Part shown: positions 1 through 6,372 of the stretch, piece after piece | Layout: every line of letters starts with the position of its first letter | How positions within the stretch are numbered: position 1 is the stretch's first letter | DNA from: Leyella stercorea | GTDB taxonomy: Bacteria; Bacteroidota; Bacteroidia; Bacteroidales; Bacteroidaceae | Assembly (NCBI RefSeq): GCF_021531655.1 | Contig: NZ_JADYUF010000023.1 | Location: forward strand, 1-54,877 | Length of the DNA stretch: 54,877 bases | Reading direction: 5' to 3' | The notes under the pieces: model-generated | The model's input: only the letters and a program-made list of their open reading frames with translations | What the model was told of the DNA's origin: nothing | Databases searched by the model: none | Position numbers and translations under genes: made by a program

Positions 1-120
1 CTTTAAGATTCGTGTGATTCGCGCGATTCGTGTTGTTTATCTTTCACCACGAATATCTCGAATCTCACGAATGTTGCTGTTCTTTAAGATTTGTGTTATT
101 CGTGCGATTCGTGTTATTTC
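1..120. repeat. Short direct and inverted repeats of an ATTCGTG-type unit downstream of ung
   Basis: Two related direct copies begin at 1 and 82, each starting CTTTAAGATT and followed by ATTCGTG-like steps. Between them, 48-72 is close to the reverse complement of 8-32 (about 21 of 25 positions by eye), so the segment can fold back. It lies just beyond the 3' end of ung, which is read leftward, and could act as an mRNA 3' stem. There is no T tract, so calling it a terminator would be a guess. No gene is seen in 1-127. Confidence 0.6.
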
Positions 121-127
121 CCTTCCC

Positions 128-793
128 CTACCACTCAATCGGTGCTATTCCGTTCTGTTCGAGATAGGCGTTGCAGCGTGAGAAGTGGTGGTTGCCGAAC
201 CATCCGCCGCGGTTGGCTGAGAGCGGTGAGGGGTGAACCGATTCGAGTATGAAGTGGCGCGAGCGGTCGATGAGTTGCGCCTTGGAGCGCGCATATCCGC
301 CCCACAGAATGAATACGAGGTGCTCGCGACCGGCTGAGAGAGCACGTATGGCGGCATCGGTGAACGTCTCCCATCCGTGGCGCTGGTGCGATGCAGCCTG
401 ATGGGCACGTACAGTCAGAGTGGCGTTGAGCAGCAATACACCTTGCTTAGCCCAACGCGTCAGGTCGCCCGAGGCAGGAATCGGCTTGCCCAAGTCGTTC
501 TGTATCTCCTTGAATATGTTCTGCAATGACGGCGGAAAAGGCACTCCGTCGGCAACTGAGAAGCTCAGACCCTGCGCCTGACGAGGTTCGTGGTAAGGGT
601 CCTGACCAATTATCACCACCTTCACCTTGTCGAACGGACACAGATTGAAGGCGTTGAAGATGAGGCTACCCGGCGGATAGCAAGTCTGGGTGGTGTATTC
701 CTGGCGCACGAAGTCGGTGAGCTGGGCGAAGTAAGGCTGCTCAAACTCCTGCTGCAAGTGCTCGTGCCATGAGGGTTCTATCTTTACGTTCAT
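128..793 (-). CDS. ung: Uracil-DNA glycosylase, family 1
   Basis: Removes uracil from DNA by hydrolysing the N-glycosidic bond, the first step of base excision repair in the cytoplasm. The 221-residue length is normal for family 1. The water-activating motif GQDPYH is at residues 63-68 with catalytic Asp65, and the DNA-intercalation loop HPSPLSA is at 187-193. The protein is complete from MNVKIEPSWH to the C-terminus. Its start lies 13 bp after the fic stop codon on the same strand, with no obvious promoter between them, so the two genes are probably co-transcribed (inference). Identification is certain from the motifs. Confidence 0.97.
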   Translation of the reverse strand: MNVKIEPSWHEHLQQEFEQPYFAQLTDFVRQEYTTQTCYPPGSLIFNAFNLCPFDKVKVVIIGQDPYHEPRQAQGLSFSVADGVPFPPSLQNIFKEIQNDLGKPIPASGDLTRWAKQGVLLLNATLTVRAHQAASHQRHGWETFTDAAIRALSAGREHLVFILWGGYARSKAQLIDRSRHFILESVHPSPLSANRGGWFGNHHFSRCNAYLEQNGIAPIEW

Positions 794-806
794 ATATGTA
801 AGTGTA

Positions 807-1931
807 TTATTCGTTCAATTCATAGTTTGTATTTCTACCGCCATCGTCGGTTTTCCGTAGTACGCCTTTATTGACAAGGTCGTTCAAGTCGCGTGTTGCA
901 GTGTCCTGCGAGCAATGGCATATCTTATACCATTTTGAAGAATTCAGCTTGCCTTCAAATCCGTCAAACAGTCGGTTGAGCATTTTGCGCTGGCGCTCGT
1001 TGAACGGCGTCTGCTCATGCCGGTTCCAGAATTGGCGTTTGCGTACAACGTTCTCGGTCTTGGTGAGCGATGCGTTGATAGCGTCCTTCAGTGTACTGAG
1101 AAACCACGCCACCCATTCCGTCACGTCCATTCCGCCCTTCTGCGCATGCTCGAGGCAGTCATAGTAAGCCTTACGGTTCTGTAGAATCTGCGACGACAGA
1201 CTGTAGTAGCGCTTGCCCGTATGGTCTGCCCGCGACAGCAGCATCTCGGTGATGGTTCGGCATATACGTCCGTTGCCGTCGTCGAAGGGATGAATGGTGA
1301 CAAACCATAAGTGGGCTATAGCCGCCTTTATGAGCGGATCGGTCTTGGAGTCGTTCGCCTCAATCCATTCGAGCAGGTCGTTCATCATTCGTGGCACCTC
1401 TTCTGAAGGCGGAGCTTCATAGTGTACACGTTCCTTTCCCATCGCTCCCGACACCACTTGCATTGCCTCCTTGCCTTCACGCCATTTGCCTACATTGATT
1501 TTGTACATTCCGCTGTATCCGTTAGGAAACAGAGCGTGGTGCCATCCGAACATACGCTCAAAGCAAAGTGGACGGCTGAAGTTGTGTGTAGCGTCGAGCA
1601 TCACCTGTACAACGCCCTCTATGTAGTGGTCGGTTGGGGGCAATCCGTCGTATTTCAATCCGAGTTGGGTGGCAAGCGAAGAGCGCACGCTGTCGGCGCT
1701 GAGCATCTGACCTTCAATCTTTGACGAGTGTACAATCTCGGAAGTCATCGTTTCGAGCATTGATGTGTTCTGCTCTTCAAAGCCGAACATCGACACGCGT
1801 CCCATCAGCTGACCGCGCAGCAAGTTTGTCTCAGCAACAAGACCTGCCAATGCCTGCATGTCTACCGTCATGCTTGGCCAATCGGTGTGTTGCCATATAT
1901 ATTGTGTTGCTCCGTTGTATTTGTGTGCCAT
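807..1931 (-). CDS. Fic-domain protein (probable AMP transferase) with N-terminal DUF4172-like region
   Basis: Fic enzymes transfer a nucleotide monophosphate, usually AMP from ATP, to a hydroxyl side chain of a target protein. The catalytic motif HPFDDGNGR at residues 214-222 contains the essential His and the phosphate-binding GNGR. A segment SSKIEG at 69-74 fits the inhibitory-helix motif (S/T)xxxE(G/N), placing it N-terminal to the Fic core, so the enzyme should be self-inhibited (class II arrangement). The first 80 residues resemble the DUF4172 region common in these proteins. The last 70 or so residues look like a winged helix, which could bind DNA. The target is unknown. The gene is first in a two-gene unit with ung and has an operator-like promoter (1951-2030). 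Confidence 0.93.
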   Translation of the reverse strand: MAHKYNGATQYIWQHTDWPSMTVDMQALAGLVAETNLLRGQLMGRVSMFGFEEQNTSMLETMTSEIVHSSKIEGQMLSADSVRSSLATQLGLKYDGLPPTDHYIEGVVQVMLDATHNFSRPLCFERMFGWHHALFPNGYSGMYKINVGKWREGKEAMQVVSGAMGKERVHYEAPPSEEVPRMMNDLLEWIEANDSKTDPLIKAAIAHLWFVTIHPFDDGNGRICRTITEMLLSRADHTGKRYYSLSSQILQNRKAYYDCLEHAQKGGMDVTEWVAWFLSTLKDAINASLTKTENVVRKRQFWNRHEQTPFNERQRKMLNRLFDGFEGKLNSSKWYKICHCSQDTATRDLNDLVNKGVLRKTDDGGRNTNYELNE

Positions 1932-1950
1932 ATCTGAAATGTTTTATTGG

Positions 1951-1981
1951 CAAATTTACGATTTATCGGCCATTACCGCAA
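1951..1981 (-). promoter_or_regulatory. Promoter of fic-ung
   Basis: On the minus strand TTG (1979-1981), 20 bp, TAAATTTG (1951-1958) matches the Bacteroidetes -33/-7 pattern. The -7 box is about 20 bp before the fic ATG (1929-1931), leaving a leader of only about a dozen bases. The -33 TTG lies inside the palindrome at 1976-1990, so a protein bound there would block the promoter. Confidence 0.6.
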
Positions 1982-2030
1982 GTTTTGCGGAGATTAACTG
2001 GTTTATTCTCCGCAAATTTGCGGAGAATAA
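1976..2030. promoter_or_regulatory. Two palindromes upstream of fic (candidate operator)
   Basis: The palindrome at 2003-2030 is perfect over 28 bp, with core CTCCGCAAATTTGCGGAG. A second, shorter palindrome CCGCAAGTTTTGCGG lies at 1976-1990. Their centres are about 33 bp apart, near three helical turns. The shared half-site is TTGCGGAG. Position over the fic promoter suggests repression, possibly by the winged-helix tail of the Fic protein itself (inference). Confidence 0.6.
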
Positions 2031-2054
2031 TGCCGCAGGCAATAAGTAGGAGAA

Positions 2055-2294
2055 GGATGTGTCAAAAGTCAAAGCAGCACGCCCCGAAGGGGCAGAAGCC
2101 CATAGCCCAGGGCAACACCCTGGGTAAAAGTATCACAAAAAACCAATGCGCCCTGCAAGGGCAAAAGCGTTAATTATCAATGCTTTTGCCCTTGCAGGGC
2201 GTTTTGCTATTTTCAATCCGTACACCCAAGGTGCTGCCTTGGGCTATGTGCTTTTGGGGCTTTCAGCCCGCTTTGTTTGACTTTTGACACATCC
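2055..2294. mobile_element. 240-bp foldback element, MITE-like, copy A
   Basis: The ends are inverted repeats: GGATGTGTCAAAAGTCAAA at 2055-2073 and its exact reverse complement at 2276-2294. Inside are further paired arms, including a hairpin around GCCCTTGCAGGGC and two CCCAGGG/CCCAAGG-type stems, so most of the element is one long imperfect palindrome centred near 2175. A second copy is at 28574-28816 and shares more than 40 consecutive identical bases with it. Short open frames across the element look spurious. No transposase is present, so movement would need one in trans (inference). Confidence 0.7.
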
Positions 2295-2341
2295 TCCTGA
2301 GCAAGCAACGTCGCAAATGATTAATAACAAGAATACTCAAG

Positions 2342-2381
2342 CTAACTGCTCAGGCTATGGCGGGGACGCCATAGCCTCCTA
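2342..2381 (+). repeat. 40-bp hairpin repeat, copy 1
   Basis: The segment contains CTGCTCAGGCTATGGCG followed by the complementary arm GACGCCATAGCC, forming a stem of about nine base pairs. The same 40 bp occurs inverted at 28891-28930, and its right half at 21907-21925. Two of the three copies sit within 75 bp of a foldback element. Confidence 0.7.
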
Positions 2382-2431
2382 CAGATTGCCTTGTTCTTGT
2401 CTTTTCGACTTTTGACTTTACTTGCTATAAT

Positions 2432-2481
2432 AAAAAAAAACTGCGGCACAGAAGCTCTGTTGCATTGCTTCTGTGTCGCAG
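2432..2481 (-). terminator. Rho-independent terminator of the envelope operon
   Basis: Read on the minus strand, a 15-bp stem (arms 2467-2481 and 2441-2455, CTGCGACACAGAAGC with one G-T pair) and an 11-base loop are followed directly by a run of nine T (2432-2440). It lies 32 bp after the stop of the gene at 2513-4171. Confidence 0.93.
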
Positions 2482-2512
2482 TTGTTATTGCGAACTGTCG
2501 TTGTCGGCGTGT

Positions 2513-4171
2513 TTACTTCATCACCTTGATCATCTTACCGTCCTTACCGCGAACGATGTTGATGCCCTTCTGCATGGTCTTAAGCTGACGACCAGAGAGG
2601 TCGTAGATTGCGCCATTGGCTGAGTTGGTGCTGGTTGATGTAACGTTGTGGATGCCAGTGCCAGTGCCCTCGAACTTAATTGTATATACAGTCATGCTCT
2701 CGTTGTCTTCAGCGTAATTGCTGCCCTTAACTGTGATTGTAACGAGGTTCTTAGCATCGTTCCAATTTACATCCTTGGTTGAGTTTGCGCTCTTAAGAGT
2801 GCAATCGAGAGCGTTCTTATAGTCAGACATGTTGCCCTTAACGGTATACTCAGTTCTGTTCTCGTTGAATCCGTCGATGGTTGTACCATTGAGCTTGATA
2901 TCGCTGAGAGAGTGATAGTATACGTACTTCACGTTGTCAACGCAAAGATAATTATCTGCAACAATCTTTGTGCGATCAAAGTAGTCAGTAGCCGCGAAGA
3001 TAATATTTATTTTTTCTGGTGTACTGCTGGTCTTGTATTCAAATGGAATTGTAAGTGTTTCCCATTCGCCATTGGTGCTACTTGTGATAGCGTAGTTTAT
3101 TGTAGCTATGCATTCTGCATCAGGTGCCTTCGTTACGTCACCACCCTGGTCCGTAGGCATTCCAAGGATGTTACGATCGCGATCTGTCATATCGTAAGGC
3201 TTTGGATCTCCATATATTGCAGTATTTCCAGGGACATCCTTTTGTGTATATGTTCCTTTCCAAAGGTATGCTACTACTGTTGCGTTTTCTTTTCCTTTCT
3301 TAGTGTTTCGCAAATAGTCAAATCTAATAGCGTCTGGACGTTTGTTGAATTCTTTTCCTCCAAATGAACCGCCATCAGGGTTGCTACCACTCATACCTTT
3401 AGCGGTAGCCCATGATGTTCCAAGAGTCATATATGCAGGGATTTTTTGTCCAAAGTAGCTCGTGTTTTTCAATTTAACTGCGTAATCGCTGTTACTACCA
3501 CCTTCACGTGTAGCTATATCAAATTGTATAAGAGATGTATAAACATTTGATACACACCATCCACTAGGGGTCTTTCCTACAGCAGTTTTATTATTGTTGC
3601 TATCCCAAGGAATACATTTAACCCAATTATCTTCAAAACTGTCAAGGAGTGTTATTGAATCGTATACCTTTGAGGCGAATTTGGCTGAAACTATCAATGG
3701 TTTACCCTCCATAGGTACATTAACCTTGCTGATGTTTGCAACCATATAGTCGCCTTGGATAGATGCGGTCATTGACATAACAACTTTATTAATTCCCAAG
3801 GTTCCGTTAAGACCGTTTGTAATGACAGCATCAACATCTGTTGCTTCCAAAGTGATTACGCCATTCTTTTCATTACCTTCAAGTTTTGATATGGTAGCAT
3901 CACCAACATATATGGCATCTACAGTAAAATCTTTAAGAACGAATGTATATGTGCCGTCAGATTCTTTGGTTACCAGAATTTGAGACTTCTCTGTTGTTCC
4001 CATCTCCGAACCATCATCCATATATACACTCAAGTCTCCGCTAAAAGTCTTGCTACCATCAGCAGCCTGCGCTTTAGTTTGCTGCTCAGCAAACATGTTA
4101 GCCTGAAAACTTGTGGCGTTAGCGTTTACTGCAAGAGCAAGCGCAAAAGCCGGGAGTAAAAATCTTTTCAT
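2513..4171 (-). CDS. Exported calycin-like and PCMD-domain protein with C-terminal sorting-like tail
   Basis: 552 residues. The signal peptide is MKRFLLPAFALALAVNANA, with no lipobox. Residues about 40-155 resemble the calycin-like beta domain of Bacteroidetes (pattern SGDLSVYMDDG, then repeated short strands). Residues about 175-420 resemble the PCMD domain (putative carbohydrate metabolism domain), starting near the LLDSFEDNW segment. A region at about 425-505 looks like an added beta domain. The end, with IYDLSGRQLKTMQKGINIV, resembles the C-terminal tails seen on many Prevotella exported proteins and possibly read by a type IX system. It is last in a three-gene operon. The ligand is unknown and no catalytic motif is visible. 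Confidence 0.82.
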   Translation of the reverse strand: MKRFLLPAFALALAVNANATSFQANMFAEQQTKAQAADGSKTFSGDLSVYMDDGSEMGTTEKSQILVTKESDGTYTFVLKDFTVDAIYVGDATISKLEGNEKNGVITLEATDVDAVITNGLNGTLGINKVVMSMTASIQGDYMVANISKVNVPMEGKPLIVSAKFASKVYDSITLLDSFEDNWVKCIPWDSNNNKTAVGKTPSGWCVSNVYTSLIQFDIATREGGSNSDYAVKLKNTSYFGQKIPAYMTLGTSWATAKGMSGSNPDGGSFGGKEFNKRPDAIRFDYLRNTKKGKENATVVAYLWKGTYTQKDVPGNTAIYGDPKPYDMTDRDRNILGMPTDQGGDVTKAPDAECIATINYAITSSTNGEWETLTIPFEYKTSSTPEKINIIFAATDYFDRTKIVADNYLCVDNVKYVYYHSLSDIKLNGTTIDGFNENRTEYTVKGNMSDYKNALDCTLKSANSTKDVNWNDAKNLVTITVKGSNYAEDNESMTVYTIKFEGTGTGIHNVTSTSTNSANGAIYDLSGRQLKTMQKGINIVRGKDGKMIKVMK

Positions 4172-4225
4172 AATTATTCCTTTCTTATAAAATTGTTGTC
4201 TTGTTTAATATTATATAATGTTATA

Positions 4226-4975
4226 TTACAGTTTATACATCAGTCCTACGCTGCCGTAGATGGGGTAGAGTTTTTGCTCTATGGTCTTGAATCGCTTATG
4301 GAACACGGCAGAAAGTCCCCATGCCAAGTCGGCGTAAGCGCCTACGCGCTTTGAGAAATACCAGTCAGCTCCCACGTCAACACCAAACTGCCAGTGGCGC
4401 AAGTCGTCTGTGAAGTCGTAGTCGCCACGCTCTCCTTCGTCATGTCCCAACTCTACTTTCTGTCCCGTTGGATCGCCCTCACGCAGATAGCCGTCGTAGG
4501 CATAGCCCGAGAAGTCGTTCGACATTACGTAAGAGAAGTAAGGTCCTGCCTTCAGACGTACTTTCTTCGAAACATTGTAGGTGGCTTGTATAGGCATGGT
4601 AAGCATCCACTCCGTCACCTTTGTTACGACTTGTCCCGTGAACATACCCTCAATCACCTGGTCGCCATAGCGCATCTCCATGTGATAGTTCTTCACACGG
4701 GCATCGGTACGCATACCCTTGTTCTCGTAGTGGAATCCAGCCATAAGTCCCCAACGTTCAGCAAGAGGCTTGTAGGCATCGAGTCCGATGGTCATATTGT
4801 TGCCCAATGTGTACTTGTCGAGTGTACGTATTGAGGCAGGCATACCAATCGGAGCTGTGCCACCGATGTTGTAGCCCAGTCGCACATGATAGCGCAGGTC
4901 GTCGAAAATGCCTATTGCCATGCTCTGTGTTGCAGTAAGCACTACGAGCATTAAGGCAAGAATATATCTTTTCAT
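4226..4975 (-). CDS. Outer-membrane beta-barrel protein, small porin/PorT-like
   Basis: 249 residues with a clear signal peptide (MKRYILALMLVVLTATQSMA). The rest alternates polar and hydrophobic residues in short strands typical of an 8-10-stranded barrel: RYHVRLGYNIGG near the start, WGLMAGFHYENKGM, VRLKAGPYFSYVMS, WQFGVDVGADWYFS, and the final GSVGLMYKL. Such proteins belong to the outer-membrane beta-barrel/PorT-like group; no specific substrate can be read. It sits between the two PCMD-type genes with gaps of 42 and 54 bp, which suggests one complex at the cell surface (inference). Confidence 0.85.
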   Translation of the reverse strand: MKRYILALMLVVLTATQSMAIGIFDDLRYHVRLGYNIGGTAPIGMPASIRTLDKYTLGNNMTIGLDAYKPLAERWGLMAGFHYENKGMRTDARVKNYHMEMRYGDQVIEGMFTGQVVTKVTEWMLTMPIQATYNVSKKVRLKAGPYFSYVMSNDFSGYAYDGYLREGDPTGQKVELGHDEGERGDYDFTDDLRHWQFGVDVGADWYFSKRVGAYADLAWGLSAVFHKRFKTIEQKLYPIYGSVGLMYKL

Positions 4976-5017
4976 ATCTGTTGCGGTGTTAGATGTTGTT
5001 GCTTGTATTCCGACGGC

Positions 5018-6184
5018 TTATTCTTCGTCGACAAGTACATGGAGTTCGTCAACGAGCAGTTGGCTGCCCACAGCTCCCTGGAAGTTGGCTCCCTCTATGC
5101 TCGATGTACATACAATAGCAAGGCTATATCCACGGTTGGCAAGTACTGCGGGGTCGATTTCCGTACGATATTTGAATACTACGTCGAATTTCTTCCATCC
5201 TTCTTCCGTTTCATTGATCTCGCCAGCCTCGGCAATTGCCACAATCTGCGGACTTGTCTTTACGTTGGTGCCGTCAAGATAGAACACTTGGTCGTTGCCA
5301 TTTTCGTCCTTTATGGTGTTGCGGAACAATACGGCATAGATGTCGCCTTTGTCTACCAATCCCTCAAGTTCCTCTTTTTGGCGGTTAGTTACTGTCTCAC
5401 CCGGAGTATACTGATAATATCCGCTAAATTTAAGAGGCTTCTTGGTAATTACACAGAAGTCGCCTGAGCCGAAATGAGTTGACTCCAAAGGTTTCGATGT
5501 GGCTGTCTTGACAATAAATTCGCCCGTAAATAGGTTACCGGCAGCGATAGGCATCTTGAATGCATTGCCGGCTTTACCCGTTGAACGGGTTGTAAGGCAT
5601 ACACCATGACCTTTATATCCCTCTTCAAGTGGAGCTGTCGGATATTTATCTGGTGCCTTATTACCACCCACAATGGCAAAACCTGCGTTGCCCGAAGCCC
5701 AGTTGAGCAGTCGTGTACCGTCCTCAGTGAGGTCGGTCCAGATGTAATACTTGCTCTTACCGGGTTCGAGGAAGAAGTTTTCAAAATCGTATAAGGGTGA
5801 ATGGTCAGCCACTTCGTTGACACGTACGGTATAAGTACGGCTCCAAGCCTTGTCTTCAGAAGTCACGGTATAAGTAACACCGCCATTAGAAAAGTCTTGA
5901 GTAGAACCGTTTTCAGGAGAAATTGTAGCACCCGGAGTAATCTGAAACAATGGTGCCACGGCTGTGCGGTCGGTGCCTTTGCGCACCGAGAACGTCACTA
6001 CATTGGCAGTCTGGTCGGTAGTAGCCAATGTATCGGTTTTCTTGACGAACATATCAAGCGGTTCGTCAACATGTATATAAGCTTTCTCGATGTCGCATTC
6101 GGCATTGAGCGGTTCTTCCTTAAAGCAGGAAGTAAGCGTCATTGTAGCCGCAGCGAAAGCGAGCAAGATATGCGATTTTGTCAT
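5018..6184 (-). CDS. PCMD-domain lipoprotein
   Basis: 388 residues. Signal peptide with lipobox LTSC, so Cys20 should be lipidated and the protein anchored in the outer membrane. Residues about 30-125 form a small beta domain ending in the WSRTYTVRV segment. Residues about 130-385 match the PCMD family: the FENFFLEPG start, a tryptophan-rich early strand, then KFDVVFKYRTEIDP and a final DELHVLVDEE. It is the first gene of the operon, with its promoter at 6252-6283. PCMD proteins are thought to bind carbohydrate, but function is unproven. It shares the domain type with the last gene of the same operon. Confidence 0.83.
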   Translation of the reverse strand: MTKSHILLAFAAATMTLTSCFKEEPLNAECDIEKAYIHVDEPLDMFVKKTDTLATTDQTANVVTFSVRKGTDRTAVAPLFQITPGATISPENGSTQDFSNGGVTYTVTSEDKAWSRTYTVRVNEVADHSPLYDFENFFLEPGKSKYYIWTDLTEDGTRLLNWASGNAGFAIVGGNKAPDKYPTAPLEEGYKGHGVCLTTRSTGKAGNAFKMPIAAGNLFTGEFIVKTATSKPLESTHFGSGDFCVITKKPLKFSGYYQYTPGETVTNRQKEELEGLVDKGDIYAVLFRNTIKDENGNDQVFYLDGTNVKTSPQIVAIAEAGEINETEEGWKKFDVVFKYRTEIDPAVLANRGYSLAIVCTSSIEGANFQGAVGSQLLVDELHVLVDEE

Positions 6185-6251
6185 ATACGGAAATCTAATG
6201 ATGTGATGCTATCATCGTGAAATTCATTTCATTACACGGATATTTCGTGTG

Positions 6252-6283
6252 CAAAGTTACGAAAAACTATGCATACGCATCAA
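6252..6283 (-). promoter_or_regulatory. Promoter of the PCMD envelope operon
   Basis: Minus strand: TTG (6281-6283), 21 bp, TAACTTTG (6252-6259). The box pattern and spacing fit the Bacteroidetes sigma factor. It leaves a leader of about 60 bases before the ATG at 6184. Confidence 0.65.
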
Positions 6284-6332
6284 GTTTTCATATATTTTTA
6301 GACTTTTGAGTCCCTTTTAGACAATATTATGT

Positions 6333-6366
6333 GTGATTAATCACAGCGCCGACTGTGATTAATCAC
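6333..6366. other. Paired 12-bp palindromes between deaD and the envelope operon
   Basis: GTGATTAATCAC occurs twice, at 6333-6344 and 6355-6366, with centres 22 bp apart. Each copy is a perfect palindrome, and together they can form one hairpin of about 14 bp with a six-base loop. It lies just after the deaD stop codon (6373) and about 50 bp before the opposing operon's -33 box. No T tract follows in either direction, so it may be an operator pair, an mRNA 3' stem, or both. Confidence 0.6.
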
Positions 6367-6372
6367 TATTAA

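Noticed and set aside
1721..2173. Open frame across the fic 5' end and foldback copy A (and a similar one at 28551-28799)
   Set aside because: It crosses the fic promoter and palindromes and then translates the repeat itself; such repeat-derived frames look spurious.
6333..6366. Rho-independent terminator of deaD
   Set aside because: The stem is good, but no T tract follows in either direction; it is listed as a palindrome pair instead.
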